Of a stretch of 64,000 bases of DNA, positions 47,900-57,033 are shown piece by piece (the stretch's first letter is position 1; every line of letters begins with the position of its first letter). Location: the NCBI RefSeq assembly GCF_900547735.1, contig NZ_URHZ01000006.1:1-64000 (forward strand). Direction: 5' to 3'. The position numbers and the translations under genes are program-made. Origin of the DNA: an uncultured Clostridium sp. GTDB lineage: Bacteria > Bacillota > Clostridia > Lachnospirales > Lachnospiraceae. The notes beneath the pieces are model-generated. The model ran no database searches. It was not told the DNA's origin and saw only the letters and a list, made by a program, of their open reading frames with translations.

Positions 47900-49246
47900 T
47901 CAGCCGACGGTGACGCGTTCCTGGGGAAGGAGCACCGGAAGCTTCTTTTTGTTTGTGAGTGCGTAAAGCATGGTGAGGCCGCCGACACGGCCGAAATACA
48001 TCAGTATAATCAAAATAATTTTTGAAAATACGCTTAAATGGCCCGTGATGCCAAGGGACAGGCCGACGGTCGCGATCGCCGAGGTAGTTTCAAAGGCCGC
48101 TTCCATCAGGTTGACGTCGTCCAGCCAGGTGATAAGAAAGGTGGCCGTCAGCATCAGGGAAATATACATCGCCAGTATTGCGATGGCGTTTCGGAGGATA
48201 TCGTATGGAATCCTTCTTTTATAGCACTGGATGCTCTCCTGGTTCTGGAACGCAGAGCGTATGCACAGGATGGCGAGGGCGAATGTAGTCGTTTTGATAC
48301 CGCCTGCCGTGGAGCCCGGTGAACCGCCGATAATCATCAGGATGACGATGAGCAGTTGGGCCGCTTCCGAAAGAAGGTTTAAATCCACACTGTTAAAACC
48401 GGCTGTCCTTGTCGTAACCGACTGGAACATGGAGGCCATAAAACGCTCCTGAAGCGTCAGTCCGTCCCAGCAGTCCCTGCTGAACTCAAACAGGAAGAGG
48501 AACAGGGCCGGAAAGATGATCAGACAGATCGTTGTGGTGAGAACAATCTTAGTCTGTAAATGGTAATATTTATGCTGGAGCTTATGAGTCTTAATATCGT
48601 CCCAGACAAAGAAACCAATACCGCCGATAATGATTAAAAGCATGATCGGAATGTTGATAAAAGGATTTCCCGTATAGCTTGTAACCGAAGAGGTAGGACC
48701 GCTGGTTCCTCCCATCAGGTCGAATCCGGCGTTGCAGAAGGCGGAGATGGAGTGGAACACGGAAAACCAGATTCCCTTCATGACGCCCATCTGCGGGCAG
48801 AACTGGAATGCCATGATAACGGCTCCCATGACTTCGAAAAAGATGGTCCCTTTTACGATAAAGTTGGTCATGCGGACGATTCCTCCTACCTGCGGGGCGG
48901 AAATGGATTCCTGCATAACATAACGCTGTTTCAAACCGATCTTCTTACCAGACAGGATTGTGATGGCAATGGCGAGCGTCACAACGCCCATGCCTCCTAT
49001 CTGAATCAGTATAATGATGACTGCCTGACCGAAGGTGGACCAGTAAGTATAAGTGTCATGGACGATCAGGCCGGTCACACAAGTGGCTGAGGTAGCCGTA
49101 AATACAGCGTCGATAAATGGAGTCGCTTCACCGGTCTTCGATGCAATGGGAAGGCTCAAAAGAACAGCTCCTGTGATAATAATAAGGAAGAAACCGCCAA
49201 GAATAATCTTGGCCGGAGTCAGCGACCACACTTGTTTTCCTATCAT
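47900..49246 (-). CDS. Potassium uptake membrane subunit (KtrB/TrkH)
   Basis: A 448-residue membrane protein of the superfamily of K+ transporters. Four pore loops with selectivity glycines are visible, including 'ATSATCVTGLIVHD' (near 55), 'ISAFCNAGFDLMGG' (near 170), 'SVTTRTAGFNSVDL' (near 290) and 'FETTSAIATVGLSLGITGH' (near 393). Also 'GSPGSTAGGIKTTTFA', typical of the family. It forms an operon with the RCK subunit downstream. No c-di-AMP riboswitch is seen in the 530 bases upstream. Confidence 0.93.
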   Translation of the reverse strand: MIGKQVWSLTPAKIILGGFFLIIITGAVLLSLPIASKTGEATPFIDAVFTATSATCVTGLIVHDTYTYWSTFGQAVIIILIQIGGMGVVTLAIAITILSGKKIGLKQRYVMQESISAPQVGGIVRMTNFIVKGTIFFEVMGAVIMAFQFCPQMGVMKGIWFSVFHSISAFCNAGFDLMGGTSGPTSSVTSYTGNPFINIPIMLLIIIGGIGFFVWDDIKTHKLQHKYYHLQTKIVLTTTICLIIFPALFLFLFEFSRDCWDGLTLQERFMASMFQSVTTRTAGFNSVDLNLLSEAAQLLIVILMIIGGSPGSTAGGIKTTTFALAILCIRSAFQNQESIQCYKRRIPYDILRNAIAILAMYISLMLTATFLITWLDDVNLMEAAFETTSAIATVGLSLGITGHLSVFSKIILIILMYFGRVGGLTMLYALTNKKKLPVLLPQERVTVG

Positions 49247-49697
49247 ATTGATTTTTCAGCTCCTGAATTCTTTCATTTTATTTTTATTATTGCCTATTGA
49301 TTATATAAAGAACCGCCTGAGATGTCAACGTAAGAAAATGTAATGATTATCCCAGAAGCTGGAAATAATGTTGTTTATACCCGGATCCGGTCCGGTTTCA
49401 GGAATCTCTGTGGACATCCGGTCCGGGAAATGATATAATTCTCTTACTTCTGAAAATAAAGTTTTTACAACATGTCTTGCGGTGCCCGCTGTCGGCTGTG
49501 TACCGCCGTTCTGACCGGCTGCTGTTAACTACCGTGCCCAATCCCGCGTTTTATGATGCACGGAAACGTAAAAAGCCGTTTCGCGCCGCATATCCCGGCA
49601 TTTTTACAAAAAGCACGCATAAACACCCTGCGGAATACATACCGCGTGAACAGTAACTCCGACTGCGATGTCCGCATAAAAACCGGGAAAATAAGGG
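49247..49697. other. Intergenic region between ktrB and recA
   Basis: No gene seen. It holds a GC-rich hairpin (CCCGGATCCGG with CCGGTCCGGG, about 49379-49430), a TATAAT at about 49434, and repeat A copy 3. The ktrB promoter should lie at its left end. Confidence 0.45.
49624..49660 (+). repeat. Dispersed repeat family A, copy 3
   Basis: GCGGAATAC at 49630-49638 then GTGAACAGTAAC at 49646-49657, in the recA upstream region; AAACACC precedes it as in copy 1. Confidence 0.75.
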
Positions 49698-49726
49698 TTG
49701 ACATTTTAAGTCAGTTATACTATTAT
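49698..49726 (+). promoter_or_regulatory. recA promoter
   Basis: TTGACA (49698-49703), 17 bases, TATTAT (49721-49726): a near-consensus vegetative promoter 51 bases before the recA start. Confidence 0.9.
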
Positions 49727-49739
49727 AAGAACAAGAAGA

Positions 49740-49751
49740 GAACATTTGTTC
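49740..49751. promoter_or_regulatory. LexA (SOS) box of recA
   Basis: GAACATTTGTTC matches the Gram-positive LexA consensus GAACNNNNGTTC exactly and lies just past the -10 box, where LexA would block transcription. Confidence 0.9.
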
Positions 49752-49777
49752 GTATTGAGAAATCATTGGAGGATGAG

Positions 49778-50878
49778 ATGAACAGAGATGACAAGATGAA
49801 GGCACTCGATGCCGCACTGACACAGATAGAAAAAGCATACGGCAAAGGTTCCGTGATGAAACTGGGAGATTCCGGAACCAACATGAATATAGAGACAGTT
49901 CCGACCGGTTCCCTGAGTCTTGATATTGCGCTGGGACTGGGCGGCGTACCGAAGGGAAGGATCGTGGAAGTTTACGGACCTGAGTCCAGTGGTAAAACTA
50001 CGGTCGCACTTCACATGGTTGCGGAGGTACAGAAGAGAGGCGGAATTGCAGGCTTTATCGACGCCGAGCATGCCCTGGATCCCGTTTATGCGCGTAATAT
50101 CGGAGTAGATATCGACAACTTATATATTTCCCAGCCGGATAACGGCGAGCAGGCCCTGGAGATCACGGAGACGATGGTGCGTTCCGGCGCGATTGACATT
50201 GTCATTGTCGACTCGGTTGCCGCCCTTGTTCCGAAGGCGGAGATCGACGGCGAGATGGGAGACGCCCACGTAGGCCTTCAGGCCAGGCTGATGTCTCAGG
50301 CTCTTCGTAAGCTCACCGCTGTTATCAGCAAGTCCAACTGTACCGTTATCTTTATCAACCAGCTTCGTGAGAAGGTCGGAGTCATGTTTGGAAACCCGGA
50401 GACCACCACAGGAGGACGGGCCCTCAAGTTCTATTCCTCCGTACGTCTGGACGTCAGGAGAATCGAGACGCTTAAGCAGGGCGGCGAGATGGTCGGTAAC
50501 CGCGTCCGTGTCAAGGTTGTCAAGAACAAGATTGCCCCGCCTTTCAAGGAGGCAGAGTTTGACATCATGTTCGGCAAGGGAATTTCCAAGGAGGGAGATA
50601 TCCTTGATCTGGCCGCTAAAGAAGATATTGTGGAGAAGAGCGGAGCCTGGTATGCTTACGAAGGCAGCAAGATTGGACAGGGAAGAGAGAATGCAAAGAA
50701 CTTCCTGATGGCCAACCAGGAACTGTGCGCCGAGATCGAGGCCAAAGTGCGCGAGAAGTACGGGCTGTGCGAAGGAGCTGCGGCCGGTGCGGCAGAGAAG
50801 AAGGACGGAACTTTACCGCCGGTAGATAAGAAGGCCGGAACTTTACCGCCGGTAGATAAAAAGGCCAACGCCGAATAG
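49778..50878 (+). CDS. recA: Recombinase RecA
   Basis: A 366-residue DNA recombinase and LexA co-protease. The start is ATG 49778 (MNRDDKMKALDAAL) behind TGGAGG; the frame is open further upstream through the promoter and LexA box, so longer readings are wrong. The Walker A loop 'GPESSGKTTVA' is near 67, 'YISQPDNGEQALEI' near 103, Walker B 'IDIVIVDSVAALVP' near 140 and the L2 loop with 'FINQLREKVGVMFGNPETTT' near 195. The C-terminal tail holds a 10-residue duplication rich in K, T and P (see repeat). A strong promoter and an SOS box precede it; recX follows. Confidence 0.97.
   Translation: MNRDDKMKALDAALTQIEKAYGKGSVMKLGDSGTNMNIETVPTGSLSLDIALGLGGVPKGRIVEVYGPESSGKTTVALHMVAEVQKRGGIAGFIDAEHALDPVYARNIGVDIDNLYISQPDNGEQALEITETMVRSGAIDIVIVDSVAALVPKAEIDGEMGDAHVGLQARLMSQALRKLTAVISKSNCTVIFINQLREKVGVMFGNPETTTGGRALKFYSSVRLDVRRIETLKQGGEMVGNRVRVKVVKNKIAPPFKEAEFDIMFGKGISKEGDILDLAAKEDIVEKSGAWYAYEGSKIGQGRENAKNFLMANQELCAEIEAKVREKYGLCEGAAAGAAEKKDGTLPPVDKKAGTLPPVDKKANAE
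50806..50866 (+). repeat. 30-base tandem duplication in the recA 3' end
   Basis: AAGGACGGAACTTTACCGCC then GGTAGATAAG is followed at once by AAGGCCGGAACTTTACCGCC then GGTAGATAAA, one difference in codon 2 and one at the end. It encodes two copies of GTLPPVDKK in the acidic/basic C-terminal tail. Confidence 0.92.
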
Positions 50879-50987
50879 ATACGGAGCAATCGGAGGACTG
50901 ACAGCCGGAAGGTTCCAGAACTTCTATCTGCACATGAATATGAATCACAATTTGAAAATAAGAGAGTAACTGTTCAGGAGGCTTGAT

Positions 50988-51605
50988 ATGACAGTAGACA
51001 GAATTGAGCCCCTTGATAAACGAAGGAGCAAAGTCTTCATTGATGGAGACTTTGCCTTTGTTTTATATAATGGGGAGATACGGCATTACCATATAGAGGC
51101 AGGCGGAGAACTGGACGAAGCGGTTTACCGGGAGATACTTTACAGCGTAATCTGTAAAAGGGCCAGAGAGAAGTCCCTTTACCTTCTGAAGTGTACCGGC
51201 AGGACAGAGAGTGAAGTGAGGAGGAAACTGAAATCGGGCTTTTATCCAGAGACGGCCGTCACCGAGGCGATCGACTTTCTGAAACGCTACCATTATCTGG
51301 ATGACCGTGAGTACGCGAGGAACTATGTGGAGCTGTACGGAGATAGAAAGAGCAGGACGGAGCTGATTACTTCCTTAATGAAGAAGGGGATAGACAAGAG
51401 AACGGTGGAGGAGTTCTGTAATGAGCTGCAGGCCGACAGTTCCGGCCAGATTACGAACCTGCTGAAGAAGAGACGGTACGACCCGGAATGCACGGACAAG
51501 AAGGAACGGCAGAAGCACGTGGCATATCTGATGAGAAAAGGCTTTTCCTATGAAGAAATACGAAACGCAATGGGAGCATTTGGAGAAGAAGATTACATGA
51601 ATTAA
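50988..51605 (+). CDS. recX: RecX-family regulator of RecA
   Basis: A 205-residue helical protein that limits RecA filament growth. Start ATG 50988 follows CAGGAGG. Three tandem RecX three-helix units can be seen from about residue 65: 'SLYLLKCTGRTESEVRRKL', 'AIDFLKRYHYLDDREYARNY' and 'HVAYLMRKGFSYEEIRNAM'. It lies 109 bases after recA, the usual arrangement, and is probably co-expressed in the SOS response. Confidence 0.93.
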   Translation: MTVDRIEPLDKRRSKVFIDGDFAFVLYNGEIRHYHIEAGGELDEAVYREILYSVICKRAREKSLYLLKCTGRTESEVRRKLKSGFYPETAVTEAIDFLKRYHYLDDREYARNYVELYGDRKSRTELITSLMKKGIDKRTVEEFCNELQADSSGQITNLLKKRRYDPECTDKKERQKHVAYLMRKGFSYEEIRNAMGAFGEEDYMN

Positions 51606-51846
51606 CGGATTTTCCAGCCTTTGTTAAATAGTAACGAAAAAAGGCGTAATTACCGCCGGAGATTCCGTAAGAAGTTTTTTGCGGATAAGTCTGGGCAAAA
51701 GCCGCAGTAAACGCGGGAGCAGCGGCGCGAAAGGGCGCCGGCGTCGGTTTTCATACATTGTAAAGCGTGTCATTGACAACGGTTTGGCCTGTTTTTGGAA
51801 GACTGTGAATAGTAACCGAAAAGAGGGTTTCAGATTCTTAATATAC
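51606..51846. other. Intergenic region between recX and rny
   Basis: No gene seen. It is GC-rich at 51700-51750 and holds a one-mismatch copy of repeat A. Confidence 0.4.
51805..51816 (+). repeat. Dispersed repeat family A, degenerate copy
   Basis: GTGAATAGTAAC, one base off the GTGAACAGTAAC core; the GCGGAATAC block is missing. Confidence 0.4.
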
Positions 51847-51875
51847 TTGACATAATGTATAAAACAGTTTAAAAT
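51847..51875 (+). promoter_or_regulatory. rny promoter
   Basis: TTGACA (51847-51852), 17 bases, TAAAAT (51870-51875), 50 bases before the rny start codon. Confidence 0.85.
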
Positions 51876-51924
51876 TAGATCGTTGTATTCTTGTACAATG
51901 AAAACTAAATAAGGAGGTGCTCCT

Positions 51925-53469
51925 GTGTCACAAGTAATAATTCCGTTCATTACAGGTATTATTGTAGCTGTTATTACTTGGTTTGTGGCCATTAACTATC
52001 GTCAGAAAACGTATGAAACGAAGATTGGCGGTGCTGAGGAACGATCAAGGGAAATAATAGATGAAGCATTAAAAGTTGCAGAGACTAAGAAGCGAGAAGC
52101 TCTCCTTGAAGCCAAGGAAGAGTCCTTAAAGACAAAGAACGAGCTTGAGAAAGAAACAAAGGAAAGAAGAGCTGAGCTTCAGCGCTATGAACGACGTGTA
52201 CTGAGCAAAGAAGAGAATTTGGACAAGAAGTCCGAGGCAATGGAAAAAAGGGAAGCAAGTCTGGCAAACAGGGAAGAGGCCCTCAAGAAGAGAACCGCCG
52301 AAGTGGAGGATCTCTATGATAAGGGTACGCAGGAACTGGAGAGAATATCCGGTTTCACTTCCGAGCAGGCAAAGGAATTCCTGCTTAAATCTGTTGAAGA
52401 AGATGTTAAGCATGACACTGCAAAACTGATTAAAGAAATGGAAACCAAAGCCAAAGAGGAAGCTGATAAGAAAGCAAAGGATTACGTGGTAACAGCCATT
52501 CAGCGCTGTGCTGCCGATCATGTGGCGGAGACGACAGTTTCCGTGGTGCAGCTCCCCAATGACGAGATGAAGGGACGTATTATCGGACGTGAAGGACGTA
52601 ATATCCGTACCCTTGAAACACTGACAGGCGTAGAACTGATTATCGACGATACGCCGGAGGCAGTCGTACTTTCCGGATTTGAGCCAATCAGAAGAGAAGT
52701 GGCAAGAATTGCCCTGGAGCGTCTGATTGTGGATGGCCGAATTCATCCGGCCAGAATTGAGGAAATGGTAGAGAAAGCACAGAAGGAAGTAGAGACTATG
52801 GTGCGCGAAGAAGGAGAGGCAGCTCTTCTGGAAGTCGGCATTCATGGAATCCATCCGGAGCTTGTGAAACTGCTTGGTAAGATGAAGTTCAGGACAAGCT
52901 ATGGACAGAATGCGTTAAAGCATTCAATTGAAGTGGCCCAGTTGGCGGGTCTGCTTGCCGCAGAGGTAGGCGTAGACGTCCGCACGGCGAAGCGCGCAGG
53001 TTTATTACATGATATTGGAAAAGCTGTTGACCATGAGCAGGAAGGTACTCACGTGGAATTAGGCGTTGCCCTTTGTAGAAAATACAAGGAGTCAGCGACG
53101 GTAATTAACGCAGTTGAGTCCCATCATGGCGATGTTGAACCGCAGAGCCTTATTGCATGTCTCATTCAGGCCGCTGATACAATTTCAGCCGCCAGGCCGG
53201 GCGCAAGAAGGGAAACTCTGGAGACATATACGAACCGGTTGAAACAGTTGGAGGATATCACTAATTCCTATAAGGGAGTAGACAAGTCCTTCGCAATCCA
53301 GGCGGGACGTGAAGTCCGCATAATGGTAGTGCCCGAGCAGGTCAGCGACGATGATATGGTGCTGATGGCAAGGGATATATCGAAGAGAATTCAGGAAGAG
53401 CTTCAGTATCCTGGTCAAATTAAAGTAAATGTGATCCGCGAATCAAGAGTCACCGATTACGCGAAGTAA
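51925..53469 (+). CDS. rny: Ribonuclease Y
   Basis: A 514-residue membrane-anchored endoribonuclease that starts mRNA decay in many Gram-positives. It starts at GTG 51925 behind AAGGAGG. Order: one N-terminal transmembrane helix (about 5-25), a long coiled coil rich in E/K (about 40-190), a KH RNA-binding domain ('DEMKGRIIGREGRNIRTLE', near 211-229) and an HD phosphohydrolase domain with the metal pair in 'LLHDIGKAVDHE' (near 360) and 'VESHHGDVEP' (near 395). Full length. Own promoter and a strong terminator show a single-gene unit. Confidence 0.97.
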   Translation: MSQVIIPFITGIIVAVITWFVAINYRQKTYETKIGGAEERSREIIDEALKVAETKKREALLEAKEESLKTKNELEKETKERRAELQRYERRVLSKEENLDKKSEAMEKREASLANREEALKKRTAEVEDLYDKGTQELERISGFTSEQAKEFLLKSVEEDVKHDTAKLIKEMETKAKEEADKKAKDYVVTAIQRCAADHVAETTVSVVQLPNDEMKGRIIGREGRNIRTLETLTGVELIIDDTPEAVVLSGFEPIRREVARIALERLIVDGRIHPARIEEMVEKAQKEVETMVREEGEAALLEVGIHGIHPELVKLLGKMKFRTSYGQNALKHSIEVAQLAGLLAAEVGVDVRTAKRAGLLHDIGKAVDHEQEGTHVELGVALCRKYKESATVINAVESHHGDVEPQSLIACLIQAADTISAARPGARRETLETYTNRLKQLEDITNSYKGVDKSFAIQAGREVRIMVVPEQVSDDDMVLMARDISKRIQEELQYPGQIKVNVIRESRVTDYAK

Positions 53470-53487
53470 TTCTCCGAAATGAAAGAT

Positions 53488-53541
53488 AAATGCCCTAAAA
53501 CCGTAAGAATCAAAGATTCTATGGTTTTAGGGCATTTTTTG
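53488..53541 (+). terminator. Terminator of rny
   Basis: AAATGCCCTAAAACC (53488-53502) pairs with GGTTTTAGGGCATTT (53523-53537), followed by a T run. Confidence 0.93.
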
Positions 53542-53578
53542 AATTCTTATATCTTTAAATTCTTATTAATTGATACTT

Positions 53579-55297
53579 TTATAATCTTATACCATTCCCA
53601 TCCGTTACAAGTTTTCCTTTGTAATATAACTCCCCCGTTTCCCCCCTTGAAAAATGGCAGAAAAATTCATCATAATAGAACCAGGGATCCTGAGGCGTTA
53701 TTGCATGCGGCTTTTCCAAAGTAGTAGTATACCGTACCATGGGCACGCCGCCTTCTGTTTTCCACTCCCGGTTTAAATACCTGCCGCTTCTCCAGCAATC
53801 CGGTGTTTCCTCGTCCGAAAGTTTGTACCTCGTTACCCAGTAATGAACCGTTCTTGCTGCATTGGCATTAGTTAAGAGAGTCCCGCCTCCCACATCTTTT
53901 TCCCCCATCTGAATCCATATGGGAACTGGAATATCGGTACGGACGCCGGGAGTACCGAAATCTCCCATAAAACCGCCTGTAACGACGCCTGAGTTGCTGG
54001 CTGCCGCTGCAAAGACGTCCGGCATGGCAAGTGCCGCACGCTGGGCCATTGCTGCGCCCATGGAGTGTCCGCAGGCGTAAATCCGTCCTGGATCCACTGG
54101 ATACCGCGATTGGATATCAGCTAACATATGGCGGATCAATTTCTCATCATCCATATGATCCGAAAGCCTGGCTGCATTCCAGGCCGGATGCGGCATTACG
54201 TTCGCCTGTTTCCGCATGGTCCCCGTCGGCATAGCCAGGATAAATCCCCTTTCCCTGGCTGTCTGTACCCATTCATGAGAGTAAAGACCACTGAGGGCGC
54301 TGGCAGAGCCGCCATGAAAAAATACGACCACGGGAATTTTATCATCTGCCAAAACGGCAAGCCGTTCCGGAACATATTCGTACCAATGGCGCCTGAATCC
54401 GTCTATCTGAACTTCCTTTCGTCTGATTCCCCATTGTTCTTCCGTGCGGTAAGGATGGAGGTCGTCATTCAGAATTCCGGTGGCCCGGACTGTTTTAGAC
54501 AAGAAGCGCTCCCATATTTTTTGACTCACATCATTTCCAAACGAATCCGTATCCAGCCACGCCACACGCGCAACCGGCTGGTGGTCGACCGCAGAACCGT
54601 GCTGTGCCGCATCGGGAAGCCATACGGTCATATTGTCCTGCTGATAAGCTTTTTCTTCCGTTTTGGCGGCACGGCGCCAATAGCGGATTACATACTCGGG
54701 ATACAATTCCCGACGGCCGATAAAACATACCGGGCAAGCCACTTCTCTTTTGAGAATGTCTGAAGCCGCAGTCCCTTTTGCCCCCTCTTTCTCAAGTTCA
54801 TCCCGGCTCATCACGATTTTGCCGAAAAAAGCCGCTGATGCATAGAGGGCAGGATTTGCACTCACATAACGGTGTCCATGTTCCGCGCCCTCCCCGTATG
54901 CCGCAAAATAGCTGAATGCCCTTTGCGTATCCATGTAGGTCCTGTCGTTTCTTATCCGATTTAATGATGCCAGCCGGGATGCGGCTTCCCCGCCGGTCAG
55001 CCACGGATCCTCACTGCTTCCCGCCATCAGGAGAAGAAGCTTTTCCTTCAGAGAAATCTCTATCCATCCGGTTCTTTCTAAAAACGTGTCCACGCTCTCG
55101 GAATTGGGAACCAGAAGAACCAGATGCTTACAACTGTATTCCATGCCCTCGGGGAAATAAACCCAGTATTGATGGATTCCGTTTTCCGTATCCATTGTCC
55201 CACGGTAGCCGCCGGTCAAAAGCGTCTCATAAGGATGCTCCGAAGATATATTTGAATACTGTTCCATAAAATTATTGGGAAATTTTTTCCACTCCAT
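53579..55297 (-). CDS. Two-domain alpha/beta hydrolase, esterase/depolymerase-like
   Basis: A 572-residue cytoplasmic protein with no signal peptide. I start it at 55297 (MEWKKF) behind AGGAGGAATAAG. The C-terminal half (about 290-560) looks like a PHB depolymerase/feruloyl-esterase-type hydrolase: 'VVVFFHGGSASALSG' for the oxyanion region and 'YACGHSMGAAMAQ' with the nucleophile Ser. The N-terminal half (about 35-260) has the same strand pattern ('HLVLLVPNSESVD', 'YMDTQRAFSYFAAYGEG') but lacks a GxSxG, so it may be a decayed hydrolase or lid domain. It follows an MFS gene by 13 bases; together they may import and hydrolyse an ester. The substrate is unknown. Confidence 0.82.
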   Translation of the reverse strand: MEWKKFPNNFMEQYSNISSEHPYETLLTGGYRGTMDTENGIHQYWVYFPEGMEYSCKHLVLLVPNSESVDTFLERTGWIEISLKEKLLLLMAGSSEDPWLTGGEAASRLASLNRIRNDRTYMDTQRAFSYFAAYGEGAEHGHRYVSANPALYASAAFFGKIVMSRDELEKEGAKGTAASDILKREVACPVCFIGRRELYPEYVIRYWRRAAKTEEKAYQQDNMTVWLPDAAQHGSAVDHQPVARVAWLDTDSFGNDVSQKIWERFLSKTVRATGILNDDLHPYRTEEQWGIRRKEVQIDGFRRHWYEYVPERLAVLADDKIPVVVFFHGGSASALSGLYSHEWVQTARERGFILAMPTGTMRKQANVMPHPAWNAARLSDHMDDEKLIRHMLADIQSRYPVDPGRIYACGHSMGAAMAQRAALAMPDVFAAAASNSGVVTGGFMGDFGTPGVRTDIPVPIWIQMGEKDVGGGTLLTNANAARTVHYWVTRYKLSDEETPDCWRSGRYLNREWKTEGGVPMVRYTTTLEKPHAITPQDPWFYYDEFFCHFSRGETGELYYKGKLVTDGNGIRL

Positions 55298-55310
55298 ATT
55301 CTTATTCCTC

Positions 55311-56546
55311 CTACCACCGCATTCCATTTTCAGGATTTTTCTTTAAATAAATTCTTCCGTAAATTGCACCATAGATAATTACCGCGACAGAAATTACCGC
55401 CATAATATTGTACACGCCGCTATATCCGCCGAACATGCCCGCCCAGACGGGAATCATGATATTGGCAACCGTCATTCCGATGTCATTGCCGATTCCGACC
55501 GTACTGCTGGCAACCGCCTGTTTATCCACGGGCATCCGTTTCATGGCCATTGTTCTGCCCGCCATTGCATTTCCGCCACAGAGAACTCCATAAATGACCG
55601 CCGCCATAATAAGACCCGTCATGGAAGTACTCCGCGCCATCACCAGACAGGCCAGGGCGTATCCGGCTCCCGATGCATAGACACACCACCTGGCGCCGTA
55701 TTTATCCATGACGCGTCCGAAATACGGTTTGGTCACATACATAATCAGGTTGGCAACCGTTGCAAACAGACCGGCATTCATGATATTAAGCTCCGTTTTT
55801 GCAAATTTTACAACCCAGGAAGCGCCCATCATAATGCTGACAAACTGGAATGCAAAAGAAATTACCAGGATTGGCAGACATTCAACGGAAAACAAATTCT
55901 TAAGCCGGATACTCTTTAAAGCAGCCAAAAACTTTTCCTGACCTTCTTTTACCTTTGATTTGTAGGGAAGTGAAACAATCAGAAGCAGGGAGAACGCCGT
56001 AAAAACAGAAGTGGCAATAAAGCTGGCTTCAAATCCCAGGCTGTTGGCAATTGCAAGGATCAGCACTGCACTGAAACTGGAAGCAATGACCTGTGCCATG
56101 GAATAGACGGACATTGCCATGCCAAGATCATCCTTATCCACAACCTCTCCTACCATAATAAAACCTGCGCTGTTCTGTAAGGCCCATGCCGCCCCGCGCA
56201 CAATCTGCGCCGCATATAATCCGCTGACGGATCTGATGAAAATCAGGATAATGCTGGACAACGTCAGCATTGCATAACCGACTAACAACATTTTTTTCCT
56301 GTTAAATTTGTCTACCAGAATGGCCGTAACCGGCCGCATTACTAAACCGATCATCGATACCATGCCGGCAATCGAACCGACTATCACTGCCTCAAGTCCC
56401 AGCTCATCCGTTCCGTATGTAACAAATTCACTTCCCACACTGGAGAAGGCCAGACAGGCAAACAGATAGCTTATGATCAGTGTCAGAAAGTTCCGTGAAA
56501 AAATGACCTGAAAAATACTTTTTGTTGATTTTTGCTGAGTTACCAT
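55311..56546 (-). CDS. Major facilitator superfamily transporter
   Basis: A 411-residue, about 12-helix carrier, start 56546 behind GCGAGGAAA. The MFS signature after helix 2 is 'RPVTAILVDKFNRKKMLLVG' and its second-half echo is 'KPYFGRVMDKYGARWCVYA'. It belongs with drug/sugar/metabolite exporters and importers and cannot be assigned a substrate by eye. It is the first gene of an operon with the esterase-like protein, whose start lies 13 bases after this stop, which suggests an uptake-then-hydrolysis pair. Confidence 0.9.
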   Translation of the reverse strand: MVTQQKSTKSIFQVIFSRNFLTLIISYLFACLAFSSVGSEFVTYGTDELGLEAVIVGSIAGMVSMIGLVMRPVTAILVDKFNRKKMLLVGYAMLTLSSIILIFIRSVSGLYAAQIVRGAAWALQNSAGFIMVGEVVDKDDLGMAMSVYSMAQVIASSFSAVLILAIANSLGFEASFIATSVFTAFSLLLIVSLPYKSKVKEGQEKFLAALKSIRLKNLFSVECLPILVISFAFQFVSIMMGASWVVKFAKTELNIMNAGLFATVANLIMYVTKPYFGRVMDKYGARWCVYASGAGYALACLVMARSTSMTGLIMAAVIYGVLCGGNAMAGRTMAMKRMPVDKQAVASSTVGIGNDIGMTVANIMIPVWAGMFGGYSGVYNIMAVISVAVIIYGAIYGRIYLKKNPENGMRW

Positions 56547-57033
56547 GTGATTTCCTCGCTTTCATTGTGTATTAATCCCTTTATCAGACTATACGAAATT
56601 TCACTTTGAAAAGGAATATGCACCCTGCACAAGAAGCGCTTTAAAAATTCAGCAGCCAAACGGCCGCTGGCTATTTGGGCTGCTCCGGCGGCCGGTACTG
56701 CACAGGAAATCGGTACCGGAATGGCCCGGATGTTGTGTGGTTTAGGGGGGAATTAATTGCATTCATACCGGAAATCTGATAATCTGGACCCTGGACCCGC
56801 AGAAAACAGGTATTTCTGCGGAGGCAGAGTGATTTTAATTAATTATAGAAATTGGCAGCGCTTTCTAACCGTACTTTAACCATACATCCTGTATAATGAA
56901 CACGTGATCACAACACATCAGCAATAAAACAACGAAATAACAAACAGTAAAATTGCAGCAGCAAAATTACAGGCAAAAAAGCCATAACAAAAAAACACAA
57001 CAAAAAATCACAAACCACAGGAGGTAACAAACT
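56547..57033. other. Intergenic region with hairpins and a G-poor leader
   Basis: No gene seen. Two hairpins are visible: GCAGCC...GGCTGC (about 56652-56681) and CCGGTAC...GTACCGG (56692-56719). A TATAAT lies near 56894. From about 56905 to 57020 the strand is almost all A and C with very few G, so the leader of the next gene should be unstructured. It ends with CAGGAGG. Confidence 0.5.

Noticed and set aside
49247..49697. c-di-AMP (ydaO-type) riboswitch before the potassium genes
   Set aside because: The region upstream of ktrB lacks the conserved motifs of that class on the minus strand.
49553..49777. 75-residue N-terminal extension of RecA
   Set aside because: It would be translated from DNA holding the promoter and LexA box; the ribosome site and family length fix the start at 49778.
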